Shown: positions 51,146 through 60,740, counted from the first letter of the stretch. The stretch is 64,000 nt of DNA from Microbacterium sp. LKL04 (GCF_900102005.1 NZ_LT627736.1:2542001-2606000); one strand, 5' to 3'. Program-made: numbers and translations. Notes: generated by a model not told the origin, from the letters alone.

Positions 51146-51387
51146 TCGACGACCTCGATACCGACGACGTCCTCGATCACGGAGTTCGAGAGGATCTCTT
51201 CGGCGATCGTGCGGACGGCGGCGAGGGTCTGCTCGTCGGCCGTCTCGACGGTGAGCTCGAAGCGCTTGCCGATCCGGACATCGCCGAATCCGGCGTGGCC
51301 GAGGCGCTGCAGCGCTCCGGCGACGGCCTTCCCCTGCGGGTCCAGGAGCTCGGCCTTGGGCATGACGTCGACGACGATGGTGGGCAT
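51142..51387 (-). CDS. purS: Phosphoribosylformylglycinamidine synthase subunit PurS
   Basis: An 81-residue protein: '[20 protein letters not shown]' and '[12 protein letters not shown]' are PurS landmarks. It bridges PurQ and PurL in the FGAM synthase complex. ATG 51387 has CGGAGC upstream, and TAGACT (minus strand, 51427-51432) is a likely -10 box, leaving a leader of about 30 bases. It is the first gene of the purS-purQ pair. Confidence 0.95.
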
Positions 51388-51498
51388 CAGAAAGCTCCGG
51401 GATGTCGCGGGCAGGGGTGCGCGACCAGTCTAGAGCCCGACGTGCCCGCGCACCGTCCGCGCAGGTCGAGGCTCGTGACCAAACCGTGATCGCCGTCG

Positions 51499-51511
51499 TG
51501 GGAGCGCTCCC
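51499..51511 (+). promoter_or_regulatory. CebR-type box 1
   Basis: TGGGAGCGCTCCC matches 13 of 14 positions of the known CebR site TGGGAGCGCTCCCA of Streptomyces. It directly abuts the TTGACA -35 element. Confidence 0.85.
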
Positions 51512-51541
51512 TTGACAGTCGTGGGAGCGATCCCATAACGT
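51512..51541 (+). promoter_or_regulatory. Promoter of the cellobiose operon
   Basis: TTGACA (51512-51517), an 18-base spacer, and TAACGT (51536-51541). CebR-type boxes 1 and 2 lie before and within it. Confidence 0.75.
51522..51535 (+). promoter_or_regulatory. CebR-type box 2
   Basis: TGGGAGCGATCCCA is one base from the CebR consensus. It lies between the -35 and -10 elements. Confidence 0.85.
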
Positions 51542-51554
51542 CGGCATCACTCGA

Positions 51555-51568
51555 TGAGAGCGCTCCCA
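51555..51568 (+). promoter_or_regulatory. CebR-type box 3
   Basis: TGAGAGCGCTCCCA is one base from the consensus and lies just downstream of the expected transcription start. Confidence 0.8.
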
Positions 51569-51618
51569 TGCGGGAGATCCTTGCACCTCGCTCTCGCCAC
51601 ACCACAAAGGAGTGTTCT

Positions 51619-52893
51619 GTGAACGCACGCGCCCTGCGCCGCGTCGGCCTGATCGCCGGCGTCGCCGCCACCTCCGCTCTCGTCCTCGCCGGCTGCGCCG
51701 GCGGCGGCGACCAGGGCGGCACCGGAGCGGAAGGCGAGAAGGTCACACTGACCATCGCCACCTTCAACAACTTCGGCTACACCGACGAGTTCCTCCAGAA
51801 GTACGAGGACGAGAACCCGAACGTCACGATCGTCCACAACAAGGCGGCCGAGTCGGGTGACGCCCGCAAGAACTTCTTCCAGAAGCTCGGCAAGGGCGGT
51901 CTCGCCGACATCGAGGCCGTTGAGGTCGACTGGCTCAGCGAGGCCATGCAGTACTCCGACCTGCTCGCCCCCGTCCCCGACGACCTCAAGGGCCGTTGGC
52001 TGGACTGGAAGGAGAAGGCCGCGACGGACCCCGAGGGAAACCTCATCGGCTACGGCACCGACATCGGTCCGCAGGCGATCTGCTACCGGTCGGACCTCTT
52101 CGAGGCGGCCGGTCTGCCGTCCGAGCCCGCTGAGGTCGAGGCGCTGTTCGACGGCGACTGGAGCAACTACTTCGACGTGGCGGACCAGTACCGCGAGGCA
52201 TCCGGCAAGGCCATGATCGACTCGGCCAACTCGGTCCTGCAGGGCATCGTCAACCAGATCGAGTACACCTACGACAAGCCGGACGGCTCCGTCATCGCGA
52301 CCTCGAACCCCGAGATCGCCGACGCCTATAAGAGCGTCGTCGAGCGCGCCGTGCCGAACTCGGCATACTCCGCGCAGTGGGGCGACGACTGGATCGCGTC
52401 CTTCCAGGGCGACGACTTCGCGACGGTCCTCTGCCCCGGCTGGATGCAGGGCATCATCTCCGGCTACGCGCCGGATCAGAAGAACTGGAAGATCGCGAAC
52501 ACCTTCCCGGGCGGCGGCGGCAACTGGGGCGGCTCGTACCTGACCATTCCTGCCAACGGCAAGAACGTGAAGGAAGCGCAGAAGCTCGCCGACTGGCTGT
52601 CCGCTCCTGAGCAGCAGGTCGAGGCGTTCGTCAACGTCGGCGCGTTCCCCAGCCAGGTCGACGCGTACGAGAACGCCGACCTGACGGGTTACGTCAACGA
52701 CTACTACAACGGCGCCAAGACCGGCGAGATCGGCGCGGACCGCGCCGAGGCCGTCACGGTCCTGCCGTTCAAGAGCGCGGACTACTTCAAGTACCACGAC
52801 GCGCTCCAGAACGCCGTGAACCGCGTCTTCGACAAGTCCGAGTCCGAGGATGCCGCGTGGGAGACCTGGGTCTCCGAGGTCGAGGCCTTCTGA
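51619..52893 (+). CDS. cebE: Cellobiose/cellodextrin-binding lipoprotein of the CebEFG transporter
   Basis: A 424-residue CUT1-type binding protein. '[20 protein letters not shown]' is the signal with lipobox Cys26. The mature protein has '[20 protein letters not shown]' and a Trp/Tyr-rich cleft ('[20 protein letters not shown]'). It captures beta-linked gluco-oligosaccharides for CebFG; the cellobiose assignment rests on the CebR boxes, the GH1 gene and the CebR-like regulator in the same operon. GTG 51619 follows AAAGGAG. A strong hairpin separates it from cebF. Confidence 0.87.
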   Translation: MNARALRRVGLIAGVAATSALVLAGCAGGGDQGGTGAEGEKVTLTIATFNNFGYTDEFLQKYEDENPNVTIVHNKAAESGDARKNFFQKLGKGGLADIEAVEVDWLSEAMQYSDLLAPVPDDLKGRWLDWKEKAATDPEGNLIGYGTDIGPQAICYRSDLFEAAGLPSEPAEVEALFDGDWSNYFDVADQYREASGKAMIDSANSVLQGIVNQIEYTYDKPDGSVIATSNPEIADAYKSVVERAVPNSAYSAQWGDDWIASFQGDDFATVLCPGWMQGIISGYAPDQKNWKIANTFPGGGGNWGGSYLTIPANGKNVKEAQKLADWLSAPEQQVEAFVNVGAFPSQVDAYENADLTGYVNDYYNGAKTGEIGADRAEAVTVLPFKSADYFKYHDALQNAVNRVFDKSESEDAAWETWVSEVEAF

Positions 52894-52910
52894 TCCACTC
52901 CTGACGGGGG

Positions 52911-52938
52911 TGCCGGCCGCGCTCTGCGGCGGCCGGCA
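52911..52938 (+). terminator. Intra-operon hairpin between cebE and cebF
   Basis: TGCCGGCCGC (52911-52920) and GCGGCCGGCA (52929-52938) form a perfect 10-bp stem, followed by TCCCTTTCC. It likely gives more binding-protein than permease mRNA. Confidence 0.7.
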
Positions 52939-52974
52939 TCCCTTTCCATCGCTCGACCACCACGGAGACGACTC

Positions 52975-54003
52975 GTGACCACCACCGACATCCGCCCACA
53001 GACCCCCGTGGACGAGCGGCCCACCGCCGGGGACCGTCCGATCCGTGTGCTCTCCTTCCGTCAGCGACTCAGCCGCTGGGACGTGAAGGTCTCGCCCTAT
53101 CTCTACATCTCGCCGTTCTTCATCCTGTTCGCAATCGTCGGTCTGTTCCCGATCGGGTTCACGGCGGTCATCTCGTTCCAGGAATGGGATCTCATCCGCA
53201 ACTCCGGCACCTTCGTCGGTTTCGAGCAGTACTCCTGGATCCTGAACGACCCGAAGTTCTGGGTCGCCCTGCGCAACACGTTCAGCATCTTCCTGCTCTC
53301 GACCGTCCCGCAGCTGCTGCTCGCCGTCTTCATCGCGGCGATGCTCGACCGCAACATCCGCGCCAAGACGTTCTGGCGCATGAGCGTCCTGCTCCCGTTC
53401 GTCATGGCGCCCGTCGCCGTGGCGCTGATCTTCAGCAACATGTTCGGCGACGTCCACGGCCTCGTGAACAACGCGCTGGGCTCCGTCGGCCTCGATCCCA
53501 TCGCCTGGCACAAGGACCCGTTCTGGAGCCACGTCGCGATCGCCACCATGGTGAACTTCCGCTGGACCGGCTACAACGCCCTCATCCTCTTGGCGGCCAT
53601 GCAGGCGGTGCCGCGCGAGTACTACGAGGCGGCCACGGTCGACGGCGCCGGCGCGTTCCGCCAGTTCGTCAGCATCACGCTGCCCTCGCTCCGCCCGACC
53701 CTCATCTTCGTGATCATCACCTCGACGATCGGCGGTCTGCAGATCTTCGACGAGCCGCGGATGTTCGACAACACCGGCGAGGGCGGACCCGCCCAGCAGT
53801 GGCTCACGATCACGCTGTACCTCTACAACATCGGCTGGGGCGAGTTCAATTTCGGTCGCGCCGCCGCCCTCGCGTGGATCCTGTTCATCATCATCGTGGT
53901 GATCGGTCTCGTGAACCTCCTCATCACCCGCCGCCTCGTCCGCGACGAGGGCGGCCGCGGCGTGAAAGCGCCGCGACGCGCACGGAAGGATGCCGCGCGA
54001 TGA
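52975..54003 (+). CDS. cebF: Cellobiose ABC transporter permease CebF
   Basis: A 342-residue CUT1 permease with six main membrane segments after a 35-residue cytoplasmic start. The EAA loop is 'EYYEAATVDGAGAFRQFVSI' and 'NFRWTGYNALILLAAMQAVP' precedes it. It forms the channel with CebG. GTG 52975 is near GGAGA. As in other actinobacteria no ATPase gene is in the operon; the shared MsiK-type ATPase is expected elsewhere. Its stop overlaps cebG (ATGA). Confidence 0.9.
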   Translation: MTTTDIRPQTPVDERPTAGDRPIRVLSFRQRLSRWDVKVSPYLYISPFFILFAIVGLFPIGFTAVISFQEWDLIRNSGTFVGFEQYSWILNDPKFWVALRNTFSIFLLSTVPQLLLAVFIAAMLDRNIRAKTFWRMSVLLPFVMAPVAVALIFSNMFGDVHGLVNNALGSVGLDPIAWHKDPFWSHVAIATMVNFRWTGYNALILLAAMQAVPREYYEAATVDGAGAFRQFVSITLPSLRPTLIFVIITSTIGGLQIFDEPRMFDNTGEGGPAQQWLTITLYLYNIGWGEFNFGRAAALAWILFIIIVVIGLVNLLITRRLVRDEGGRGVKAPRRARKDAAR

Positions 54004-54917
54004 CCACCATCAGCGAGCCGCCCCTGGCCATCGTCGAAGAGAACATCCCGAACGCCGCCCGTCGTCGTCGCGGCGAGCGGACCACCCGCATCCGCGGCGT
54101 GCGCGCCGGCTTCTGGGTCTATGTCGGGCTCGGCGTCGTCGCCGTGTCGGCGATCTTCCCCTACTACTGGTCGTTCCTCATCGGTTCGGGAGACCAGTTC
54201 ACGATCAACGACCCGAACATGTCGTGGATCCCCGGCGCCAACTTCGTGACGAACGCCCTCTCGGTCATGAACGACCCGGCCGTCAACTTCTGGCTGGCCC
54301 TGTGGAACTCGGTCTTCAGCTCGACGCTGATCGCGGCGTCGGTCGTCGTCTTCTCGACGCTCGCCGGATGGGCGTTCGCCAAGCTGCGCTTCCGTGGCAG
54401 CAAGTTCCTGCTTGCGTTCGTCGTCGCCACCATGGCCGTCCCCATGCAGCTCGGCGTCGTCCCGCTGTACATCCTGTTCGCAGACCTCGGATGGACGGGG
54501 ACCATCGGCGCGATCATCATCCCGGCGCTGACGAGCGCCTTCGGGGTGTTCTGGATGACGCAGTACATCGGCCAGACGGTGCCCGACGAACTCATCGAGG
54601 CCGCCCGCGTCGACGGAGCCAGTCAGATCCGCACCTTCTGGACGGTGGGCGTCACCGCAGCGCGTCCCGCCGCGGCCATGCTCTTCCTCTTCACGTTCGT
54701 CGGTGCGTGGAACCAGTTCTTCTGGCCGTTCATCGTGCTCGACCGGCAGAGCCCGACCCTCCCGGTGGCGCTGTCGCTTCTGCAGGCGAACTACTTCGTC
54801 GACTACTCCGTCGTCCTGGCGGGCGTCCTCCTGGCCACCGTTCCGCTGATCCTGCTGTTCGTCTTCGCGGGCAAGCAGCTCGTCAGCGGCATCATGGCCG
54901 GCGCGGTCAAGGGCTGA
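54000..54917 (+). CDS. cebG: Cellobiose ABC transporter permease CebG
   Basis: A 305-residue CUT1 permease. 'ISEPPLAIVEENIPNAARRR' is the cytoplasmic start, then six membrane segments with 'LAGWAFAKLRFRGSKFLLAF' and EAA loop 'ELIEAARVDGASQIRTFWTV'. It pairs with CebF. ATG 54000 overlaps the cebF stop; the frame is open further upstream but no start there makes sense. It ends 10 bases before the earliest start of the beta-glucosidase gene. Confidence 0.9.
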   Translation: MTTISEPPLAIVEENIPNAARRRRGERTTRIRGVRAGFWVYVGLGVVAVSAIFPYYWSFLIGSGDQFTINDPNMSWIPGANFVTNALSVMNDPAVNFWLALWNSVFSSTLIAASVVVFSTLAGWAFAKLRFRGSKFLLAFVVATMAVPMQLGVVPLYILFADLGWTGTIGAIIIPALTSAFGVFWMTQYIGQTVPDELIEAARVDGASQIRTFWTVGVTAARPAAAMLFLFTFVGAWNQFFWPFIVLDRQSPTLPVALSLLQANYFVDYSVVLAGVLLATVPLILLFVFAGKQLVSGIMAGAVKG

Positions 54918-54948
54918 CGGCCTCACCGTGAACGTCCTTTCGCAGGAG

Positions 54949-54954
54949 TACTCT
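54949..54954 (+). promoter_or_regulatory. Candidate internal -10 box TACTCT before the beta-glucosidase gene
   Basis: TACTCT is followed by six bases and GTG 54961, the same layout as the leaderless starts elsewhere. It could give an internal promoter in the cellobiose operon. Confidence 0.35.
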
Positions 54955-54960
54955 GCCCCC

Positions 54961-56406
54961 GTGCCCGCCCGAACCCCGCGCCCCTTCCCGACCGACTTCC
55001 TCTTCGGCGCCGCGACCGCCGCCTACCAGATCGAGGGAGCTGCCTTCGAGGACGGCCGCACGGCCTCGATCTGGGATGCGTTCAGCCGCGTGCCGGGCGC
55101 CGTCATCGGCGGTGACAACGGGGATGTCGCGTGCGATCACTACCACCGCTACCGCGGTGACGTGGCGCTCATGAAAGAGCTCGGCCTCGACACCTACCGC
55201 TTCTCCACCTCGTGGTCGCGCGTGCGGCCCGACGGGGGAGCGGCCAACCCGAAGGGCGTCGACTTCTACGAACGCCTCGTCGACGAGCTCTTGGCCGCCG
55301 GCATCCGCCCGTGGCTCACGCTCTACCACTGGGACCTGCCGCAGGCGCTCGAGGAGCGCGGTGGGTGGACGGCGCGTGAGACGAGCGAGCGGTTCGCCGA
55401 GTATGCGCTGACGGTACACGACGCCCTCGGGGACCGCGTCACCGATTGGACGACCCTGAACGAGCCGTGGTGCTCGTCGTTCCTCAGTTACACGGGCGGG
55501 ATCCACGCCCCCGGCCGGTTCAGCATCGGTGACGGGATGCTGGCATCCCACCACCTGCTGCGCGGACACGGTCTCGTGGTCGAGGAGCTGCGCCGCCGCG
55601 ACCCCGCGCTGAACCTCGGCATCACGCTGAACCTCACCGTCGCCGAGGCGGCCGATCCGGCCAAACCGGAGGATGTGGACGCCGCGCGTCGCATCGACGG
55701 GCAGTTCAACCGGTGGTTCCTCGACCCGATCTTCCGCGGGAGCTACCCTGCGGACATCGTCGAGGACATCCGCGGCGTCGATGCCGACGAGGTGGCCCGC
55801 TTCGAGGCGGCGGTCCTCCCCGGCGACCTCGACACCATCTCGCAGCGGCTGGATGTGCTGGGCGTGAACTACTACCACGGCGAGTTCGTCGGCGGCACGG
55901 CCCCGGCAGACCCGCCCCTGCCGGGCGATGCGCCGACCGACCGCGTCGTGGGCTCGCCCTGGCCGGCGGGCCACGGCATCCACTGGTACGAGCGCGGACT
56001 TCCCCGTACGGCGATGCACTGGGAGGTGCAGCCCGCGGGGCTGACGACGCTTCTCGAGCGGGTGTGGGACGAATACGCGCAGGATGCCGGTACCGCCCTG
56101 TTCGTGACCGAGAACGGCGCCGCCTACGACGACGAGACCGTCGACGAGGGCGGCCAGACCCGGGTGCACGATGAGGACCGGGTCGAGTTCCTCCGGGGGC
56201 ATCTCGAGGCGATCCTGGATGCGGCCGACGCCGGTGTGGACGTGCGCGGGTACTTCTACTGGTCGCTCATGGACAACTTCGAGTGGGCCTGGGGGTACGA
56301 CAAGCGCTTCGGGCTCATCCGCGTCGACTACGACACCCAGGAACGGACGTTCAAGGACAGCGCGCTGGAGTATCGTCGGGTCATCGCCGACCGAGCGATC
56401 GACTGA
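54961..56406 (+). CDS. GH1 beta-glucosidase
   Basis: A 481-residue retaining beta-glucosidase of normal GH1 length. 'PFPTDFLFGAATAAYQIEGA' is the family start, acid/base Glu is in 'WTTLNEPWCSSFL', and nucleophile Glu in 'LFVTENGAAYDDE'. It splits imported cellobiose to glucose inside the cell, matching the role of BglC in Streptomyces. GTG 54961 begins right before the conserved domain; GTG 54928 (11 residues longer) is also possible. Confidence 0.94.
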   Translation: MPARTPRPFPTDFLFGAATAAYQIEGAAFEDGRTASIWDAFSRVPGAVIGGDNGDVACDHYHRYRGDVALMKELGLDTYRFSTSWSRVRPDGGAANPKGVDFYERLVDELLAAGIRPWLTLYHWDLPQALEERGGWTARETSERFAEYALTVHDALGDRVTDWTTLNEPWCSSFLSYTGGIHAPGRFSIGDGMLASHHLLRGHGLVVEELRRRDPALNLGITLNLTVAEAADPAKPEDVDAARRIDGQFNRWFLDPIFRGSYPADIVEDIRGVDADEVARFEAAVLPGDLDTISQRLDVLGVNYYHGEFVGGTAPADPPLPGDAPTDRVVGSPWPAGHGIHWYERGLPRTAMHWEVQPAGLTTLLERVWDEYAQDAGTALFVTENGAAYDDETVDEGGQTRVHDEDRVEFLRGHLEAILDAADAGVDVRGYFYWSLMDNFEWAWGYDKRFGLIRVDYDTQERTFKDSALEYRRVIADRAID

Positions 56407-56426
56407 TTGCACTTCCCGAGGTGACC

Positions 56427-57491
56427 GTGTCCGAAACCCTTCACTCGCCGGTGACGAGCGGCCCCTCGGTGACGATTCCTCCGCCCGGAACGCTCGCGTC
56501 GCCGGTCACGATCGAAGAGGTCGCTGCAGCGGCGGGGGTGTCCCGCTCCACCGTCTCGCGCGTGGTGAACGGGTCGACCGCCGTCAGTCCTGCCGCGCTC
56601 GCTGCCGTCCGCCGGGCGATCGACGAGCTCAACTACGTGCCCAATCGTGCGGCGCGGTCGCTGGCCAGCCGGGCGACGATGGCGATCGCCCTCGTCGTTC
56701 CCGAGGACACGACCCGCTTCTTCGGCGACCCGTTCTTCGCGGCGATCGTGAGCGGCATCAACACGCGGGTCTCCAAGTCGGACTACGTGCTCAACCTGAT
56801 CATCGCGAGCGACGATCCGGACGACAAGGCGACGGCGTACCTCCGCAGCGGTGCCGTCGACGGGGCGATCATCGTCTCGCACCACACGAGCGACGCCTTC
56901 ATCGACCGCATCGCCGCCGCGATGCCCGTCGTCTACGGCGGCCGGCCCGTCCGGGAGCGAGAACGGGACTACTACGTCGACGTCGACAACGTCGAAGGCG
57001 GCCGCCTCGCGACGCAGCACCTGATCGACCAGGGTCGCACGCGGCTGGCGACGATCACCGGCCCGACGACGATGCCCGGTGGCATCGACCGTCTGACGGG
57101 CTTCCGCGAAGCGCTGGATGCCGCGGGCCTGGCGCCCGTCGCGGTCGAGGACGGCGACTTCACCGCCGCAGCAGGCGCCGCGGCCGTCCGGCGGATCCTC
57201 GAATCCGGCGCCCGGTTCGACGGTCTCTTCGCGGCGAGCGACCTCATGGCGCGTGGAACGCTCGTCGAGCTGGCTCGTGCGGGACTCCGCGTCCCCGAGG
57301 ACGTCGCGATCGTCGGGTACGACGACTCGCCGGTGGCCACGTCGGTCTCGCCGACGCTCACCACCGTGCGGCAGCCCTCGCTGCAGCAGGGCGAGGTCAT
57401 GGCCGATGTCCTGCTGACGCTCCTGGCCGGCGGGTTCCCGCCCCACGAGACGCTGCTCGACACGCAGCTGGTCGTGCGCGAATCCGCCTGA
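56427..57491 (+). CDS. cebR: LacI-family repressor, CebR-like
   Basis: A 354-residue LacI/GalR regulator. After a 25-residue leader the helix-turn-helix is 'IEEVAAAAGVSRSTVSRVVN', hinge 'VPNRAARSLASRATMAIALV', and the sensor domain ends 'VGYDDSPVATSVSPTLTTV'. Its place as the last gene of a cebEFG-GH1 cluster whose promoter has three CebR boxes supports the CebR name; in Streptomyces CebR is released by cellobiose. GTG 56427 is five bases after GAGG; GTG 56421 is an alternative. Confidence 0.88.
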   Translation: MSETLHSPVTSGPSVTIPPPGTLASPVTIEEVAAAAGVSRSTVSRVVNGSTAVSPAALAAVRRAIDELNYVPNRAARSLASRATMAIALVVPEDTTRFFGDPFFAAIVSGINTRVSKSDYVLNLIIASDDPDDKATAYLRSGAVDGAIIVSHHTSDAFIDRIAAAMPVVYGGRPVRERERDYYVDVDNVEGGRLATQHLIDQGRTRLATITGPTTMPGGIDRLTGFREALDAAGLAPVAVEDGDFTAAAGAAAVRRILESGARFDGLFAASDLMARGTLVELARAGLRVPEDVAIVGYDDSPVATSVSPTLTTVRQPSLQQGEVMADVLLTLLAGGFPPHETLLDTQLVVRESA

Positions 57492-57494
57492 GGC

Positions 57495-58370
57495 CTACAG
57501 CGCCGCGCCGGCGTGGAGGGTGTTGCGCCACGGGTCGGTGAACGAGACCGTCCGACCGTCGTCGACGACCTGCACGCCGTGATGACTCAGGCGTTCACCG
57601 AGTTCGCCGAGCGCGTCCTGATCGGGCAGGGCGAGGTCGACGCGGCCGAGCCCGAGCGCCGGCATGCGCGGTCCCGCACCGCGCGAGTTCCACACGTTCA
57701 TCGCCATGTGGTGGTGGTAGCCGCCCGCGCTCACGAACAGGGCGGACCCGCCGAGCTCCGCCGTCACGTCGAAGCCGAGCGCGTCGACGTAGAACGCTCG
57801 GGCGGTCCGCACGTCGCCGACGGAGAGGTGGACGTGACCGACGGATGCCGCATCATCGGCGCTCGCGCCCTGGGCCGCGGCATCCGTCAGATGCTCCCGG
57901 AGGAAGGCGTTGGGGTCGAGGTACAGGGTGTCCATCTCGACCTGGCCGTGGGTCCAGGACCACTCGGTGCGCTCGCGGTCCCAGTAGAGTTCGATGCCGT
58001 TGCCCTCGGGGTCGGTGGCGTAGAAGGCCTGGCTCACGAGGTGGTCGGCGCTGCCGGCGAACGACTGCGGCGAGTGCTGCGCGAGCGAGAACATCGCTGC
58101 GGCCAGCGCGGTCTGGGATTCGAAAAGGATCGCGGTGTGGAACAGGCCCGCGGCGCCGGCCGGGGCGTGTCGGAGTCCCGGCTCGTGGCGTAGGACGACG
58201 ATCGGACGTCCGGCGCGGCCCAGCGTGACGGTGTCACCGGCCGCGTCGAGCACCGTCAGCGTGACGACGTTGCGGTAGTACCGCGTCATGCCGTCGAGGT
58301 CGCCGACGAGCAGCGTGACGGCCCCCATCGCGGTGGTGGGAGCGAGCCGGTCGAGCGCGGACGTATTCAT
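57495..58370 (-). CDS. VOC-superfamily (glyoxalase/extradiol dioxygenase-like) protein
   Basis: A 291-residue protein of two vicinal-oxygen-chelate modules. The first begins 'GAVTLLVGDLDGMTRYYRNV' and has 'LFHTAILFESQTALAAAMFS' and 'YATDPEGNGIELYWDRE'; the second begins 'VGHVHLSVGDVRTARAFYVD'. Metal ligands His/Glu are plausible in both. Members include catechol 2,3-dioxygenases and glyoxalase-like enzymes; the substrate is unknown. It ends three bases after the cebR stop on the opposite strand. Confidence 0.86.
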   Translation of the reverse strand: MNTSALDRLAPTTAMGAVTLLVGDLDGMTRYYRNVVTLTVLDAAGDTVTLGRAGRPIVVLRHEPGLRHAPAGAAGLFHTAILFESQTALAAAMFSLAQHSPQSFAGSADHLVSQAFYATDPEGNGIELYWDRERTEWSWTHGQVEMDTLYLDPNAFLREHLTDAAAQGASADDAASVGHVHLSVGDVRTARAFYVDALGFDVTAELGGSALFVSAGGYHHHMAMNVWNSRGAGPRMPALGLGRVDLALPDQDALGELGERLSHHGVQVVDDGRTVSFTDPWRNTLHAGAAL

Positions 58371-58409
58371 GTGAATATGGAACGCATCCGCACCCGAGGT
58401 TGTTCCCCG

Positions 58410-59768
58410 TCAGTCGGGGTCGCCGCCGAGCTGACCGATCGGGACGATGGGACCGCCGTCGTCTGCCCCCGTCTTGCGCGCCCGGGCGATCGCGTTGCCG
58501 GCGTGGTAGATCACGAGGGCGGCGACCGTGCCGAGCACGATGCCGCCGAACTGCAGCTGACCGAGGTCCATCGTGAAGTTCGCGATCGCGATGACGAACG
58601 CGACGGCGACCGTGTACTGGTTGACCGGCCGCGAGAAATCGACCTGGTTGTCGACCCAGATCTTGATGCCGATGACCCCGATGAGACCGTACAGCGCAGT
58701 CGTGACGCCGCCGATGACGCCGCTCGGGATCGTGAAGAGCACGGCGCCGACGACAGGCGAGAACGAGAGCAGCACGGCGATGATGCCGGCCACCCAGTAC
58801 GCCGCCGTCGAGTAGATGCGGGTCGCCGCCATGACGCCGATGTTCTCGCCGTAGGTGGTCGTGCCCGAGCCGCCGAACGCGCCGGCGAGGGTCGTCGCGA
58901 GACCGTCGGCGAGAAGGGCGCGGCCGGTGCGCTTGTTCACCGTGGGGTCTCCGGTCATCGTCGCGACACCGCGCACGTGGCCGACATTCTCGGCGACGAG
59001 GACGAGGACGACCGGCAGGAACATCGGCAGGAGTCCCCAGGCGACCGGATCACCGAAGGACGGCAGGTGGAAGGTCGGCAGACCGATCCACTGCCCGTTG
59101 TCGATCAGCGTGGTGACTCCCGAGAAGTCGACTTTGCCCATGATCAGCGCGGCGATGTAGCCGACGACGACGCCGAGGAAGATCGAGACGCGTCCGAGGA
59201 TGCCGCGGAAGAGCACCGCGAACAGGATGCACGCGACCAGGGTGATGGTCGCGAGGACCGCGTCGGTCTGGAAGTTGTTCCACGCGGCCGGCGCGAGGTT
59301 GAGGCCGATGAGGGCCACGATCGCGCCCGAGACGACCGGCGGCATGAGCTTCTCGAGCCAGCGCGTTCCCGTCGCCTGCACGAGGAACCCGATGCCGGCG
59401 AGCAGGATGCCGGCGACGAAGACGCCGACGAGCGCCTGACCGATCTGCTCGGGGCTGTCGAGCGGCTGGCCCTGGCCCGGGCCGAAGGCCGTGATCGGGG
59501 CGATGAACGCGAACGACGAGCCGAGGTAGCTGGGCAGCTTGTTGCGCGTGAGGATCAGGAACAGGAGCGTCCCGAGTCCCGAGAACAGCAGCGTCGTGCT
59601 GACGGGGAAGCCGGTCAGCAGCGGCACGAGGAACGTCGCGCCGAACATTGCCACGACGTGCTGGGCGCCGATCGCGATCGTGCTGCCCCAGCCGAGACGC
59701 TCGCTCGGGGTGACGACGGCTCCGGGGGCGACGCGGCGTCCATCGCCGTGAAGGGTCCAGATGGGCAT
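58410..59768 (-). CDS. NCS2-family uracil/xanthine permease
   Basis: A 452-residue transporter with about fourteen membrane segments. 'QHVVAMFGATFLVPLLTGFP' is the family start, and 'NVGHVRGVATMTGDPTVNKR' with 'TTTYGENIGVMAATRIYSTA' form the substrate and ion site with the conserved Glu. It is a proton symporter for uracil or xanthine; UraA-like features favour uracil. ATG 59768 is preceded by GAGGAG, and TAGCCT about 40 bases upstream is a likely -10 box. Confidence 0.93.
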   Translation of the reverse strand: MPIWTLHGDGRRVAPGAVVTPSERLGWGSTIAIGAQHVVAMFGATFLVPLLTGFPVSTTLLFSGLGTLLFLILTRNKLPSYLGSSFAFIAPITAFGPGQGQPLDSPEQIGQALVGVFVAGILLAGIGFLVQATGTRWLEKLMPPVVSGAIVALIGLNLAPAAWNNFQTDAVLATITLVACILFAVLFRGILGRVSIFLGVVVGYIAALIMGKVDFSGVTTLIDNGQWIGLPTFHLPSFGDPVAWGLLPMFLPVVLVLVAENVGHVRGVATMTGDPTVNKRTGRALLADGLATTLAGAFGGSGTTTYGENIGVMAATRIYSTAAYWVAGIIAVLLSFSPVVGAVLFTIPSGVIGGVTTALYGLIGVIGIKIWVDNQVDFSRPVNQYTVAVAFVIAIANFTMDLGQLQFGGIVLGTVAALVIYHAGNAIARARKTGADDGGPIVPIGQLGGDPD

Positions 59769-59846
59769 GCGCGTGCTCCTCAGATGGTGGGGGATGCCTG
59801 GGGTCAGGCTACCTGGGAGCGGGCTGTGCGTGCGGGAGCGACGCCG

Positions 59847-60734
59847 TCATGAGGAGAGGCGCTCGAGGAGCTCGCGGTACTTGGCTGCCGTCTGCTCGAT
59901 GACGTCGGCGGGGACGGTGGGAGGCGTTCCCTGCTTGTCCCACTTCGCCGCGAGCCAGTCGCGGACGATCTGCTTGTCGAAGCTCGCCATGCGTTCGGCC
60001 GGCGTCGAGCCGGTGCGCCAGGTCTCGGCATCCCAGTACCGCGACGAGTCGCTCGTCAGGACCTCGTCGGCGAGGGTCAGGACGCCGTCGGCGTCGTAGC
60101 CGAACTCGAACTTCGTGTCCGCGAGGATCAGCCCCTTCGCCTCGGCGAGGGCGGCGGCGCGGCGGTAGATCTCGAGCGACGCGTCGCGCAGCGCGGCCGC
60201 ACGGGCCTCACCGATGAGCTCGGCGCTGCGCTCGAACGAGATGTTCTCGTCGTGCTCGCCGAGCGGTGCCTTGTAGGCAGGGGTGTAGATCGGCTCGGGC
60301 AGGCGATCGCCGTTGTGCAGGCCCGACGGGAGCGGGATGCCGCAGGCCGTGCCGTCGGCCTGATACTCGGCCCAGCCCGACCCGGTGAGATAGCCGCGGA
60401 CGACGCACTCGATCGGCTGCATGTCGAGCTCGCGGACGACCATGGCGCGACCGGCGACCTCGGCGGGCGCCTCGACGCCGTCGATCAGGTGATTCGGGAT
60501 GGGCCGTCCTCCGTCACCGCCCGCGAGCTGCGCGAACCACCACAGGCTCAGGCGGGTGAGGAGCTCGCCCTTTTGGGGGATGCCCGGGTCCAGCACCTGG
60601 TCGAACGCACTGACGCGGTCGCTGGCGACCACCAGCATCCGTCCGTCCGTGCCGTCGGCGGGTCGGTAGAGGTCCCGGACCTTGCCCGAGTACACGTGGG
60701 TCCATCCGGGCAGGGCAGTCGCGGCATCCGTCAC
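59847..60734 (-). CDS. purC: SAICAR synthetase PurC
   Basis: A 295-residue enzyme that joins CAIR and aspartate with ATP to make SAICAR. 'VYSGKVRDLYRP' is the nucleotide loop, 'SDRVSAFDQVLDPGIPQKGE' and 'VVRGYLTGSGWAEY' are conserved, and 'ILADTKFEFGYD' is the C-terminal signature. GTG 60734 is six bases after GATAAT on the minus strand (leaderless type) and gives the family start; the frame remains open upstream. Confidence 0.97.
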   Translation of the reverse strand: MTDAATALPGWTHVYSGKVRDLYRPADGTDGRMLVVASDRVSAFDQVLDPGIPQKGELLTRLSLWWFAQLAGGDGGRPIPNHLIDGVEAPAEVAGRAMVVRELDMQPIECVVRGYLTGSGWAEYQADGTACGIPLPSGLHNGDRLPEPIYTPAYKAPLGEHDENISFERSAELIGEARAAALRDASLEIYRRAAALAEAKGLILADTKFEFGYDADGVLTLADEVLTSDSSRYWDAETWRTGSTPAERMASFDKQIVRDWLAAKWDKQGTPPTVPADVIEQTAAKYRELLERLSS

Positions 60735-60740
60735 CCGGCC

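Noticed and set aside
51547..53532. A 661-codon minus-strand frame opposite cebE and cebF
   Set aside because: It runs across the CebR operators, promoter and two well-supported genes, and its composition is that of a shadow frame.
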